In this document: positions 44,015-53,024 of the stretch, piece after piece
Position numbering within the stretch: the stretch's first letter is position 1
How the letters are laid out: each line of letters begins with the position of its first letter
Notes under the pieces: model-generated
Told to the model about the DNA's origin: nothing
The model's database searches: none
Seen by the model: only the letters and a program-made list of their open reading frames with translations
From: CAIMUX01 sp964473865
Lineage (GTDB): Bacteria; Eisenbacteria; RBG-16-71-46; CAIMUX01
Length of the DNA: 64,000 nucleotides
NCBI GenBank assembly: GCA_964473865.1
Contig: CAYYQN010000002.1
Span: 124,001 to 188,000, forward strand
Direction of reading: 5' to 3'
Made by a program: the position numbers and the translations under genes

Positions 44015-45937
44015 ATGCTGAGAGATCCAGACAGCCGCGTTCGTGGCGCCGATCGGTCGGGCGCGGGGCGCCGGGATCGGATTCCCGACGCGCGGGTCCT
44101 GGCGGCACTGGTCCTGGCCGCACTCGTCCTGGCGGCATTCGTCCTGGGAAGCAGCGGGTGTGCCTACTTCAACACCTTCTACTTCGCCAAGAAGTACTTC
44201 GCTCAGGCCGAGAAGCTCGCCCGCGCGGCCGGTTCGGACAAGGTTCCGCCCGACGCGATCCGCCGCTACGATGAGGCGATCAAACAAGCGACCAAGGTGA
44301 TCAAGTATCACGGCGGCAGCCGCTGGGTTGATGATGCGCTCTACCTCATGGGCGCTTCGTTCTATGGCAAGGGTGAGCACGAAGAGGCGCTGCGCAAGTT
44401 CGACGAGCTGGTGGCGAACTACCCCGAGTCCCGGTGGGTTCCCTGGGCGCTGTACAAGAGCGGCCTTTCCCACTACCAGCGCAAGAACGATGAGCTGATG
44501 GAGGCGTGTTTTCGTCGGGTGCTGAACGAGTATCCGGATTTTGAGCGAAGCGACGACATCTACTACACCGGAGCCCGGGCGGCCGAAAGGAAACGTGACC
44601 GGGTGGAGGCGGTGCGGCGCTATCGCGAACTGGTGGAGCGATTCCCCCGTAGCGATCGCGGGCAGGAAGGGCTGCTGAGGATCGGCGATTTGTACTTCGA
44701 CGCCGGTTACGCCGACAGCGCCTACACCAGCTACGCTGAGGCCTCTCGTCTCGCGCGCGATGAGCAGGGGATCCGCAACGCCGAGGTCAAGGCGGCGGAT
44801 GCCCTGGTCCGACTGCAGCGGGCGCCCGAGGCGGTGCGGCAGCTCGAGCGGCTGCTACCGAGCGACGAGACGCAGATTCGGCCCGGCGAGACGTGGCCGG
44901 CGCTGGTCCGGGTGCACCTGGCGCAGGCCTACAATGCCACCGCTCGACCCGCGGACGCTCTGGAGGCGTTGCGACTGGTGGTCACGAAGTACCCGCAGTC
45001 GAGCTATGCCCCCGAGGCGCAGTTCCAGATCGGATACACGTACGAAGTCTATCTCGACTCGCTTGATGCCGCCCGCACCGCCTATGACCAGGTCGGGCGC
45101 TCCGGGTCGACCAGCGTGTTTCGAGACCAGGCCCAGACCCGCTCGCGGAATCTGGCCCAGCTGCAGACCCTGGCGTCGCAGGCGGCGTCCGACTCCACGG
45201 CGGACTCGGACAAGCAGGCGGAGGCCCAGCTGCGGATCGCGGAGCTCTACCTTCTCTCCCAGAACAAGGTGTCGGAGGCGATCGCGAAGTACCGGGAGGT
45301 GCGGGCCGAGTATCCAGGAAGCCGTTCCGCGCCGCGGGCTGCGTATGCGCTGGCCTGGATTCAGCTCCGGCGGATGGAAGGCCAACGGGACAGCGCCCTG
45401 ACCGCGTTCGTGCAGTTGATCCGGGACTTCCCGACGTCGCCGGCGGCGCGTGGCGCACTCGAGCTCCTGGCGGCCGAGGGTGCGGACACGGCGGGGCTGA
45501 GCGCGCTCCTGGTGGAGGCCCCGCCTGATACCGCGGAAACCGATGCAACGACTCCGGCCCCGGCCCCGCCGTCGCCCGCGGATTCGGAAACCGGTGTCGC
45601 TCCTGGTGCGGCGCCGCCGGAAGCCGTCCGACCACCCACGACGGAAGCGCCGCCGGGAGTGCCCCTCGCCGACAGCGTCGGATTGCCGCCGCGTTTCAGC
45701 CCGATGTCGCAGGGAGATGCGCGCGCCGGGGCCCCTGCGGACACCACGCCGGCGGGACCCGGCGCGCTTCATCCGGACAGCCTGCCGGCGGCGGCCGACA
45801 CCCTTCCACCGGACAGCCTGCCGGCGGGGGCCGACACCTTTCCGCCGGACACCATGCCGCCGAGACCCGGCGCGCGCCTTCCGGACACTCTTCGGGCCGC
45901 ACCCGACACGCTCCCGCCCGGTCCGAGGCGGCCGTGA
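44015..45937 (+). CDS. TPR-rich outer-membrane lipoprotein (BamD/YbgF-like) inside the pyr operon
   Basis: 640 residues. A long basic N terminus, a signal helix built from 15-base repeats, lipobox S-S-G-C (Cys49), then about ten TPR/Sel1-like repeats (~55-480) of the kind found in BamD and YbgF, for example Y-R-E-L-V-E-R-F-P. The last ~140 residues are Pro/Asp/Ala-rich with 12-residue repeats. It fits an envelope-assembly or cell-division factor. It is oddly placed between pyrC and pyrK and overlaps pyrK as GTGA, so it is translated with the pyrimidine enzymes. Confidence 0.78.
   Translation: MLRDPDSRVRGADRSGAGRRDRIPDARVLAALVLAALVLAAFVLGSSGCAYFNTFYFAKKYFAQAEKLARAAGSDKVPPDAIRRYDEAIKQATKVIKYHGGSRWVDDALYLMGASFYGKGEHEEALRKFDELVANYPESRWVPWALYKSGLSHYQRKNDELMEACFRRVLNEYPDFERSDDIYYTGARAAERKRDRVEAVRRYRELVERFPRSDRGQEGLLRIGDLYFDAGYADSAYTSYAEASRLARDEQGIRNAEVKAADALVRLQRAPEAVRQLERLLPSDETQIRPGETWPALVRVHLAQAYNATARPADALEALRLVVTKYPQSSYAPEAQFQIGYTYEVYLDSLDAARTAYDQVGRSGSTSVFRDQAQTRSRNLAQLQTLASQAASDSTADSDKQAEAQLRIAELYLLSQNKVSEAIAKYREVRAEYPGSRSAPRAAYALAWIQLRRMEGQRDSALTAFVQLIRDFPTSPAARGALELLAAEGADTAGLSALLVEAPPDTAETDATTPAPAPPSPADSETGVAPGAAPPEAVRPPTTEAPPGVPLADSVGLPPRFSPMSQGDARAGAPADTTPAGPGALHPDSLPAAADTLPPDSLPAGADTFPPDTMPPRPGARLPDTLRAAPDTLPPGPRRP
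44096..44148 (+). repeat. 15-base tandem repeats in the signal-peptide region
   Basis: Three near-identical 15-base units (GTCCTGGC-GCACT-type) and a partial fourth encode V-L-A-A-L repeated in the hydrophobic core of the lipoprotein signal peptide. Confidence 0.85.
45773..45859 (+). repeat. 36-base tandem repeats in the lipoprotein C-terminal tail
   Basis: Two 36-base units plus part of a third encode a 12-residue unit of the form P-D-S-L-P-A-A-A-D-T-L-P. The tail is disordered and acidic. Confidence 0.85.
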
Positions 45938-46854
45938 CAGCGCCCGAGGGGCACGGTTCCGTTCCCGCCCCGGCCCGGGAGGCGGTAGCGCGCGTGCTGT
46001 CGAATCGGCAGCTCATTCCGGGAATCTTCGAGATCGCGCTGGCGCTCCCCGCGAAATGGGGCCCGGCGCAACCGGGTCAGTTTGTACAACTGGCCTGTCC
46101 GCCCCTGCCGGCATTCGGCCTACGCCGGCCATTCAGCCTGGCCGCTTGCGACGTTTCTGCAGAGAGGGTCGAGGCTCGGATCGTGTATGGGGCGATCGGC
46201 CTGCGGACACGCGAGCTCTCGCAGGCGCCTCCCGGCTCCCGGCTCCCGCTACTGGGACCGCTTGGCCGCCCGTTCGCTCCGCCCGCCGGACGCCGCGCGG
46301 TCCTGCTCGGAGGGGGGCGAGGACTGGCCCCGGTACTGATGCTGGCGGAACGGCTCAGGCGGGACGTCGATCCCCGGAAGCCTCGGCGCGACGCCGGCAG
46401 CGATCGCCTGGCACCCGGGGCGGGCCGCGAGCCCGCACTCCTCCTGCATGGAGCTCGCACCGCAAGCCAGCTCCTGCCCCTGCCCGACCCGCCGTGTCCG
46501 GTCCGGCTGGCCACGGACGACGGGAGCGAGGGACTCCACGGGACCCTGATCGACCTCCTGCAGTCGTTGCTGGATTCCGGCGAGATTCGGGAGGGACGCG
46601 ACGCTCTCTACGCCTGCGGGCCCAACCGCATGCTTGCCGCGCTCGCCGCCTGGACCGCCCGGCGTGATCTTCCCTGCCAGGTCTCCTTGGAGACGCACTT
46701 TGGCTGCGGTCTCGGGATCTGCGCCGGATGTGCGGTACCGGTGAGGGCACAACCCGGCGTCGAGGCGTCGGCGTTCGAGCGGTTCGCGTTTCTCTGCCGG
46801 GAGGGACCGGTGATGGATGCGCAACGGGTCGATTGGACCGGGGTGCCCGAGTGA
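45934..46854 (+). CDS. pyrK: Dihydroorotate dehydrogenase electron-transfer subunit
   Basis: 306 residues. FAD/NAD-binding oxidoreductase fold with R-R-P-F-S-L-A near the flavin site, C-G-P-N-R-M, and a C-terminal 2Fe-2S cluster (C-G-L-G-I-C-A-G-C with a later cysteine). It passes electrons from PyrD to NAD in class 1B dihydroorotate dehydrogenase. GTG 45934 overlaps the TPR lipoprotein. Pairs with pyrD. Confidence 0.94.
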   Translation: MTAPEGHGSVPAPAREAVARVLSNRQLIPGIFEIALALPAKWGPAQPGQFVQLACPPLPAFGLRRPFSLAACDVSAERVEARIVYGAIGLRTRELSQAPPGSRLPLLGPLGRPFAPPAGRRAVLLGGGRGLAPVLMLAERLRRDVDPRKPRRDAGSDRLAPGAGREPALLLHGARTASQLLPLPDPPCPVRLATDDGSEGLHGTLIDLLQSLLDSGEIREGRDALYACGPNRMLAALAAWTARRDLPCQVSLETHFGCGLGICAGCAVPVRAQPGVEASAFERFAFLCREGPVMDAQRVDWTGVPE

Positions 46855-47840
46855 GCTCGCACGAAGACCAGAGCCGCAACGATCGCGGTGTGCCCGGACC
46901 GACCCGTGGTCCCGGCTTCCCGGGTCCGTCGCTGGCGGTGAGCGTGGGGTCGGTGCGCCTGGCGAACCCGGTACTCACCGCCTCCGGCACCTTCGGCTAC
47001 GGTGACGAAGACGCAGAGCTCACCGGGGTGCGCGACCTCGGCGGAATCGTCACGAAGACGATCACCCTGGAGCCGCGTGCGGGAAACGCGCCTCCCCGCA
47101 TCTGGGAGACTCCCTCCGGGATGCTGAATTCGATCGGTCTCCAGAACGTTGGTGTCGACCGCTTCTGCGCGGAGAAGATGCCGCGGCTCGCCGGGCTGGG
47201 GGTGCCGATCATCGTCTCGGTGGGCGGCCGGCGGGCCGAGGAGTTCGTGGATACGGTGCGGCATCTGGAGGGTGTCGCCGGAATCACGGCCTACGAGGTC
47301 AACATCTCCTGCCCGAACGTGAAGGAAGGCGGGATCGAGTTCTGTCAGGACCCCGCGGCCGCGGCCGCGGTGGTCGCCAGCGTCCGCAAGGTGAGCCGTC
47401 GCCCGATCTGGGTCAAGCTGAGCCCGAACGTAACCCGGGTGGGCGTGGTGGCGCGCGCGGCCGCCGATGCGGGGGCCGATGGAATCACGGCCATCAACAC
47501 CTTCGTCGGCCTCTGCGTGGATGTCCGCACGCGGAGGAGCCGCCTGTCTGCCGGTACCGGAGGGCTGTCCGGTCCCGCCATTCGTCCCTTGGCCCTGGCC
47601 CGGGTGCGGGAGGCGGTGCGCTCGGTGGCGATTCCGGTTGTCGGGTGCGGCGGCATCGTGACCGCGGAGGATGCGCTGGAGTTCCTGGTCGTCGGCGCCC
47701 GGGCGGTGCAGGTGGGCACTGCCTCTTTCGCCAATCCCCGGGCGGCGCTCGACATGGTCGCGGGGATCAGGGGGTTTCTGGCCGCCGAGAACCTGGCCTC
47801 AGTGGAATCTCTGATCGGCACCTACCGGGAGGGAACATGA
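46851..47840 (+). CDS. pyrD: Dihydroorotate dehydrogenase catalytic subunit (class 1B)
   Basis: 329 residues from GTG 46851, which overlaps pyrK as GTGA. FMN-binding TIM barrel; the class 1 active-site cysteine is Cys154 in N-I-S-C-P-N, with T-A-S-G-T-F-G near the start and C-G-G-I at the phosphate site. Class 1B works with PyrK to oxidise dihydroorotate to orotate with NAD. A ~25-residue polar lead precedes the fold. Confidence 0.96.
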   Translation: MSSHEDQSRNDRGVPGPTRGPGFPGPSLAVSVGSVRLANPVLTASGTFGYGDEDAELTGVRDLGGIVTKTITLEPRAGNAPPRIWETPSGMLNSIGLQNVGVDRFCAEKMPRLAGLGVPIIVSVGGRRAEEFVDTVRHLEGVAGITAYEVNISCPNVKEGGIEFCQDPAAAAAVVASVRKVSRRPIWVKLSPNVTRVGVVARAAADAGADGITAINTFVGLCVDVRTRRSRLSAGTGGLSGPAIRPLALARVREAVRSVAIPVVGCGGIVTAEDALEFLVVGARAVQVGTASFANPRAALDMVAGIRGFLAAENLASVESLIGTYREGT

Positions 47841-48562
47841 CCGATACCCGACCCCCGGGCCCGCCCCGGCCGCAATCGGCCGGAGACCGGCTCATCGTGG
47901 CCCTTGACTTTCCGGACGCCGCCGCCGCATTGGCGATGGTCGATCGCCTGGGCGAGGACGTGAGGTGGTTCAAGGTCGGGATGGAGCTCTTCTACGCGGA
48001 GGGGCGCGGGCTCCTCGATGCGCTGCACGGGCGCGGCAAGCGGATCTTCCTCGATCTCAAGCTCCACGACATCCCGAACACCATGGTCATGGCATGCCGG
48101 AGTCTCTCCCGTCTCCCGGTGGATCTCTGCACGCTGCACATCCCCGCGGGACCCGAAGCCTTGCGGGCCTGTGCCGCCGAGGCGCGACGGATCGCCGACG
48201 CGGAGGGTCCCGTGATCGGTCTGCTCGGCGTCACCCGCCTCACCAGCCTTTCCCCCCCGGATCCCACCGAGCCGTGGCGGGATGTGGTCGAGCTGGCGGG
48301 CCGGGCGGCACAGGCCGGCGTATTCGGTTGGATTGCGCCCGCCGCGGCGGCGCCGCTCCTGCGGGCGGCGCACGGCAGTGGGCCGGCGTTGGTCTGTCCG
48401 GGAATCCGGCTCCCGGAGCAAGGCCGCCAGGACCAGGTGATGGTGGGGACTCCCGAGGAAGCGGTGCGCGGTGGTGCCGACTGGATCGTCGTCGGAAGGC
48501 CGATCACGCGGGCCGAGGAACCGGCCAGGGCGGCCCGGGAGTTCGTACGCCGCCTGGGCTGA
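47837..48562 (+). CDS. pyrF: Orotidine 5'-phosphate decarboxylase
   Basis: 241 residues. The catalytic D-x-K-x2-D motif is in F-L-D-L-K-L-H-D-I-P-N-T (Asp73, Lys75, Asp78). It gives UMP from OMP. ATG 47837 overlaps pyrD as ATGA. Last gene of the operon; no pyrE or carbamoyl-phosphate synthase is in the window. The 189 bases after it (48563-48751) hold no terminator that I can identify, only the next promoter. Confidence 0.97.
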   Translation: MTDTRPPGPPRPQSAGDRLIVALDFPDAAAALAMVDRLGEDVRWFKVGMELFYAEGRGLLDALHGRGKRIFLDLKLHDIPNTMVMACRSLSRLPVDLCTLHIPAGPEALRACAAEARRIADAEGPVIGLLGVTRLTSLSPPDPTEPWRDVVELAGRAAQAGVFGWIAPAAAAPLLRAAHGSGPALVCPGIRLPEQGRQDQVMVGTPEEAVRGGADWIVVGRPITRAEEPARAAREFVRRLG

Positions 48563-48675
48563 GGGGTCGTGACCGGCTGCGGAGTGCCCGTGGGAACCTC
48601 GGTGGTCGGGCCAGGTTGGGGCGGCGGCACGATCGGGCGCCACGGAAGCCCCGGCGGCTCCGCCCGTTCCGCCGG

Positions 48676-48705
48676 TTGACCGTAGCCGGCCGGCATGCCT
48701 ATTCT
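48676..48705 (+). promoter_or_regulatory. Candidate promoter of the nucleotide-sugar operon
   Basis: TTGACC (48676-48681) and TATTCT (48700-48705) with an 18-base spacer, 46 bases before the ugd start codon. Confidence 0.5.
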
Positions 48706-48751
48706 GTTACTCCGGTTGCGGTCGGGCCGCGGTGCCATGGGGAGGACGGGA

Positions 48752-50185
48752 ATGCAGAAGATCACCATGCTGGGCACAGGGTACGTGGGGTTGGTCACCG
48801 GTGCCTGCCTGGCGGATTTCGGGAACCGGGTCATCTGCGTCGACACCGACGCAGGCAAGGTCGAAGCTCTGCGGCAGGGGAAGCTGCCTTTCTACGAGTT
48901 CTCCCTGGGCGAAATCGTCGCGCGCAACGTTGCGGAAGGCCGGCTCAGCTTCACCACCGACCTGCCGGGCGCGATTCGAGCGAGCAAGGTGATCTTCATC
49001 GCCGTCGGCACCCCCACCGGGCAGGGGGGAGAGGCCGACCTGGCCCAGGTCTTTTCCGCCGCGCGCACCATTGCCGCGAACATGAACGGCTACAAGCTGG
49101 TGGTGCAGAAGAGCACCGTTCCCGTCGGCACCGGAGAGAGGGTCCTGCGGACCATCGAGGAACTGCTCAAACGGAAGCACGTTCCGTTCGACGTGGCCAG
49201 CAACCCGGAGTTCCTCCGCGAAGGGTCCGCCGTCGAGGACTTCATGCGACCGGACCGCGTGGTGATCGGCACCTGGTCCAGGAAGGCGGAGGCGATCCTC
49301 TCGGAGATCTACCGTCCCCTCTACCTCAGCGAGACTCCGATGGTGAAGACCTCGGTGCAGACCGCGGAGCTGGTCAAGTACGCCAGCAACGCGTTCCTGG
49401 CGACCAAGATCTCGTTCATCAACGAGATGGCCAACTTGTGCGAGGTCCTCGGCGCGGACGTCAAGACGGTGGCCAAGGGGATGGGCCTGGACAAGCGGAT
49501 CGGCCCGAAGTTCCTCCACGCGGGTCCGGGCTACGGCGGATCCTGCTTCCCCAAGGACACCATGGCTTTGGCGAGCTTCGCCCGCGCCGCGGGAGTGCCG
49601 AGCGGGATCGTCGAGGCGACCATCGACGTCAACCGCCAGCAGCGGATCCGTATGATGAACAAGATCCAGGGACTCGTGCCGCGTCTCCGGGGATCCACCA
49701 TCGCCGTCCTCGGCCTCTCCTTCAAACCGATGACCGATGACATTCGCGACTCCGTCGGTGTCGATCTGGTGCGCATGTTGCGGGCCCGGGGAGCGAAGGT
49801 GCGCACGTTTGACCCGGTCGCCATGGAGCGGGCCGCCCAGGAGCTTCCGAAGTCGATCTACTTTGCCAAGGACTCCTACGACGCGGCCCGCGGGGCCGAT
49901 GGCCTGGTCATCGCCACGGAGTGGAACGAGTTCCGCATGCTCGATCTCGGCAAGATCCGACGTCTGCTCCGGCGCCCGGTGGTGATCGACACGCGCAATA
50001 TCTACGACCCGGCGCTGCTCACGGTGGAAGGCTTCCGTCACGTGGGGGTGGGACGAGGGAGCCGAGTGCCGGTGCGGGCCTCGGACCGGAGGAAGAAGTC
50101 CGCGGGTCAGGCAAGGCGGAGGGCCGCCCCGCGCAAGGCTTCGCGAACGAAGGCCCGGCCCCGGCGTGCGAGAACGGGTTCATGA
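48752..50185 (+). CDS. ugd: UDP-glucose 6-dehydrogenase
   Basis: 477 residues from ATG 48752 with GGAGG upstream. N-terminal NAD-binding motif G-T-G-Y-V-G at 8-13, catalytic Cys265 in G-G-S-C-F-P-K-D, and the C-terminal UDP-binding domain. It oxidises UDP-glucose to UDP-glucuronate. The last ~35 residues are a Lys/Arg-rich tail (R-R-K-K-S and P-R-K-A-S) beyond the usual end, possibly binding nucleic acid or membrane. Overlaps the next gene as ATGA. Confidence 0.93.
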   Translation: MQKITMLGTGYVGLVTGACLADFGNRVICVDTDAGKVEALRQGKLPFYEFSLGEIVARNVAEGRLSFTTDLPGAIRASKVIFIAVGTPTGQGGEADLAQVFSAARTIAANMNGYKLVVQKSTVPVGTGERVLRTIEELLKRKHVPFDVASNPEFLREGSAVEDFMRPDRVVIGTWSRKAEAILSEIYRPLYLSETPMVKTSVQTAELVKYASNAFLATKISFINEMANLCEVLGADVKTVAKGMGLDKRIGPKFLHAGPGYGGSCFPKDTMALASFARAAGVPSGIVEATIDVNRQQRIRMMNKIQGLVPRLRGSTIAVLGLSFKPMTDDIRDSVGVDLVRMLRARGAKVRTFDPVAMERAAQELPKSIYFAKDSYDAARGADGLVIATEWNEFRMLDLGKIRRLLRRPVVIDTRNIYDPALLTVEGFRHVGVGRGSRVPVRASDRRKKSAGQARRRAAPRKASRTKARPRRARTGS

Positions 50186-50637
50186 TCGACGGCGTGGTCG
50201 TCAAGCCGCTCCGGGTCGTCGCCGACGAGCGCGGCTGGTTGATGGAGATCGTCCGCCGCGACGATCCGTTCTTCACCCGCTTTGGACAGAGCTACCTCAC
50301 CGTGATCTATCCGGGGGTGGTCAAGGGGTGGCACTGGCACCAGAAGCAGACCGACCATTTCTGCATCGTCAAGGGGATGGCCAAGGTCGTGCTGTACGAT
50401 CGGCGCGAGGAGTCGCCCACCAAGGGAGAGGTGAACGAGTTCTTCCTCGGGGAGAAGAACCCGGCGGTAGTGGTGATTCCCAACGGCGTCCTGCATGGGA
50501 TGAAGGGGATCGGCACCGAGCCCGCGTTCCTGATGAACCTGACCACCGAGCCGTACAATCATTCCGCTCCGGACGAGCTCCGCGTGCCTCCCCATGATGG
50601 CGGCATCCCTTACGACTGGACGCGCCGAGATGGTTGA
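50182..50637 (+). CDS. RmlC-like cupin (dTDP-4-dehydrorhamnose 3,5-epimerase-related)
   Basis: 151 residues, one cupin barrel. D-E-R-G-W-L-M-E near the start and W-H-W-H-Q-K-Q-T-D-H-F resemble the RmlC family but are shorter than full RmlC (~180). It may epimerise a nucleotide sugar or be a FdtA-type ketoisomerase. ATG 50182 overlaps ugd. Members of such operons commonly act on the UDP-glucuronate or dTDP-sugar branch. Confidence 0.8.
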   Translation: MIDGVVVKPLRVVADERGWLMEIVRRDDPFFTRFGQSYLTVIYPGVVKGWHWHQKQTDHFCIVKGMAKVVLYDRREESPTKGEVNEFFLGEKNPAVVVIPNGVLHGMKGIGTEPAFLMNLTTEPYNHSAPDELRVPPHDGGIPYDWTRRDG

Positions 50638-51781
50638 GGAGTCCCGCGCGCGGGTTCCGGCAGGCACCGGCCCCGTCCTGGTGACGGGCGGGGCGGGGTT
50701 CATCGGCTCCCACCTGGTCGAGGCGCTGCTCCGGCGCGGGGAGCGGGTCCGCGTGCTCGATGACCTCTCCACCGGCTCGCTCGACAACCTCGCCGCCTGC
50801 AGCCGGGAGGAGCGCCTGGAGGTCGAGATCGGCACCGCGCGGAACGCGGAGACATTTCGCCGAGTCCTCGACGGCTGCACCGCGGTCTTCCATCTGGCCG
50901 CGTCCGTCGGGGTCGGCATGGTCACCGCGGACCCGGCGGAGTGCCTGCGCAACAACGTCGAAGGGGTGCAGAACCTCGTGGCCGGCATTGCCGCGCTGAA
51001 GTCGCTGCCGCGGGTCATGCTCTTCTCCAGCTCCGAGGTCTACGGCAAGTCGGACCGCGTCCCGCTCCGGGAGAGCGGCGATCTGGTGCTTGGCCCGAGC
51101 GACGTCCCGCGCTGGTCCTACGCCTCGGGCAAGGTGATGGGAGAGTTCCTGGTCCTGGCCGAGCACCTTCGCACCGGCTTGCCGGCCACCGTCGTGCGTT
51201 GCTTCAACACCTGCGGGCCCCGGCAGCTTCCGACCTACGGGATGGTGGTGCCGCGCCTGCTCGGTCAGGCTCTCCGTGCCGAGCCGCTCACTGTCTTCGG
51301 CGACGGGCTCCAGTCGCGGTGCTTCTCCTATGTCGGCGATGTGGTGGGAGCCGTGCTCAATCTGGCGGATCGGTCGGAGACGGTGGGAGAGGTGTACAAC
51401 GTGGGTTCCGACCGCGAAACCACCGTGCTGGAGCTGGCGGCCCGAGTTCAGGGGGTGACCGGGTCCTCTTCGCAGGTTCGCCTGGTGCCCTACTGCGAGG
51501 CATACGGCGATCGCTTCGAGGATGTCCGGCGCCGCGTTCCGGACCTCACCAAGATCCGGCGCGTGCTGGGTCAGTTGCCGCTCACCGACCTCGACACGCT
51601 GCTCCATCTGACCTGGCGGCACATCGTCGCCTCCGGCAACGGAGCCAGGCCGGGCTCGGGCGCGTCCACCCCGGTGCCTGGCGGCCTGCGCGCCGTCACC
51701 GGGCGTGCGGCGGCGGCCCGTGGGGCGCCGGATGTCTCCTCGATCTCGTCTTCCCCCGCCACGGGGCATCCCACCGCCTGA
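50630..51781 (+). CDS. NAD-dependent sugar epimerase/decarboxylase (extended SDR)
   Basis: 383 residues from ATG 50630 (alternative ATG at 50594). Rossmann motif G-G-A-G-F-I-G-S at 20-27, S-S-S-E-V-Y-G (133-139), and the catalytic Tyr164-x3-Lys168 pair is intact. Following ugd, it may be a UDP-glucuronate decarboxylase (UDP-xylose synthase) or 4-epimerase. A ~55-residue Ser/Ala/Pro-rich tail is extra. Overlaps the cupin gene by 8 bases. Confidence 0.88.
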   Translation: MVEESRARVPAGTGPVLVTGGAGFIGSHLVEALLRRGERVRVLDDLSTGSLDNLAACSREERLEVEIGTARNAETFRRVLDGCTAVFHLAASVGVGMVTADPAECLRNNVEGVQNLVAGIAALKSLPRVMLFSSSEVYGKSDRVPLRESGDLVLGPSDVPRWSYASGKVMGEFLVLAEHLRTGLPATVVRCFNTCGPRQLPTYGMVVPRLLGQALRAEPLTVFGDGLQSRCFSYVGDVVGAVLNLADRSETVGEVYNVGSDRETTVLELAARVQGVTGSSSQVRLVPYCEAYGDRFEDVRRRVPDLTKIRRVLGQLPLTDLDTLLHLTWRHIVASGNGARPGSGASTPVPGGLRAVTGRAAAARGAPDVSSISSSPATGHPTA

Positions 51782-51798
51782 GGCGCGGCGGCCAGGCG

Positions 51799-52941
51799 GT
51801 GTCGTTCGACCTCCCACTCGCTCTTGTTCTCCCCGGCCTGACCGCATTCGGTGTCGCCGGTGGTACGGCGCCCGCCTGGAGTCGCCGCCTGCGGGGCCGA
51901 GGCTGGACGGACAATCCTCGTCCGGACCGGCACGCGACCCGTGTGGTGTCGCGCGCGGGAGGCGCAGCCTGGCTGTCCGGCCTGCTTGCCGGTCTGACGG
52001 TCGCGATGGCGAGGGCGATTCTGATCGGACCCGGCGCCGCGGCACCAGGCGCGGGTCCCGGCCCGGGAGATCCACGTGACGCGCTGGCTGCCTGGGCGCC
52101 GGGCCTGTCCGGACGCGTGGCGCTCGGCCCGGCGACGCTCGCCGCCGCAGCCCTGCTGGCCTTTCTGGTCGGCCGGCTCGATGATCGGGGGCTCCTCGGT
52201 CCGGCGCGCAAGTGGACCCTCCAGGCCGGCGTGCTGGCGGGAGGCGCCGCAGGCCTGTTTCTCCTGGCGGAACGATTCTGTTGGATTCCGCCGGCGAGTA
52301 CCGGGATCGAACCCCGAGCCTCGGCTTGGGGAGCGCCGCTCTGGCCACTGGCGCTCGCGTTCGGCGCCGGTCTGATGCTCCAGGTGGCCCTGGAGATCCT
52401 CGACCACCTGGACGGCCTCCTGGCTGTGAACGCGGCAGCGGCCGCGGCGGCCCTGGCGCTGGCCGGGCCGGCTGGCTGGCCTCGCGAGGCCGGGCTCGCC
52501 GCCTGCGGAGCCTCCCTGGGCTTTCTCTGCTGGAACCGACCGCCGGCCCGCTTCTATCTGGGCAATGGCGGAAGCCTTGCGGTAGCCACCGTGCTGCCGC
52601 TCCTGCTCTTCGCCGCGGCGCTCTCCGGAATCGGCTTGGAGATCCCGGACGCCGGCGGGTTCACGGCACCCGCGGGGCAACCGCTGAGCCGGTCTTCCGG
52701 TCCGGATGGCCTCTCGCCGTGGCGTTTCGCCGCGGTCCTGCCCGCCTTCGCATGGCCGCTCGCCGACTTCCTGTTCGTGACCGGGGCTCGACTGAAACGC
52801 GGCGACCCGCCCTGGAGAGGGGGGCGAGATCATCTGGCCCATCGCCTCGCGCGTCGTCTGCGATCGGACGCGGCCTCATTCGCGATCGTTGCGGTTGTGG
52901 CCGTCTGCGGGTTCTTCCTGGCCGCCACGGCGTTGCGTTGA
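51799..52941 (+). CDS. WecA/MraY-like undecaprenyl-phosphate sugar-1-phosphate transferase, atypical
   Basis: 380 residues from GTG 51799 (17 bases after the epimerase stop); ~10 transmembrane helices. Conserved points of the GT4/MraY family are D-D-R-G (128-131), A-R-K-W (136-139), D-H-L-D-G (202-206) and D-H-L-A-H-R-L near the end. The usual F-L-G-D-x-G-S reads Y-L-G-N-G-G-S, so Asp is replaced by Asn256. It likely starts a lipid-linked glycan using a UDP-sugar, with reduced or altered activity. Confidence 0.78.
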   Translation: MSFDLPLALVLPGLTAFGVAGGTAPAWSRRLRGRGWTDNPRPDRHATRVVSRAGGAAWLSGLLAGLTVAMARAILIGPGAAAPGAGPGPGDPRDALAAWAPGLSGRVALGPATLAAAALLAFLVGRLDDRGLLGPARKWTLQAGVLAGGAAGLFLLAERFCWIPPASTGIEPRASAWGAPLWPLALAFGAGLMLQVALEILDHLDGLLAVNAAAAAAALALAGPAGWPREAGLAACGASLGFLCWNRPPARFYLGNGGSLAVATVLPLLLFAAALSGIGLEIPDAGGFTAPAGQPLSRSSGPDGLSPWRFAAVLPAFAWPLADFLFVTGARLKRGDPPWRGGRDHLAHRLARRLRSDAASFAIVAVVAVCGFFLAATALR

Positions 52942-53024
52942 CCGACCGGCGTCCCCGTGCTAGCGTCGCTCGTCGCAACGTTGGTGTCGGGGGCGCCTCC
53001 ACCGGTCGTCCGGAAAGGTCCGAA

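Noticed and set aside
48563..48675. Terminator after pyrF
   Set aside because: Several GC-rich inverted segments exist but no T-tract, so no intrinsic terminator can be claimed.
52942..53024. T-box riboswitch before serS
   Set aside because: No T-box consensus, specifier stem or terminator seen in this short gap.
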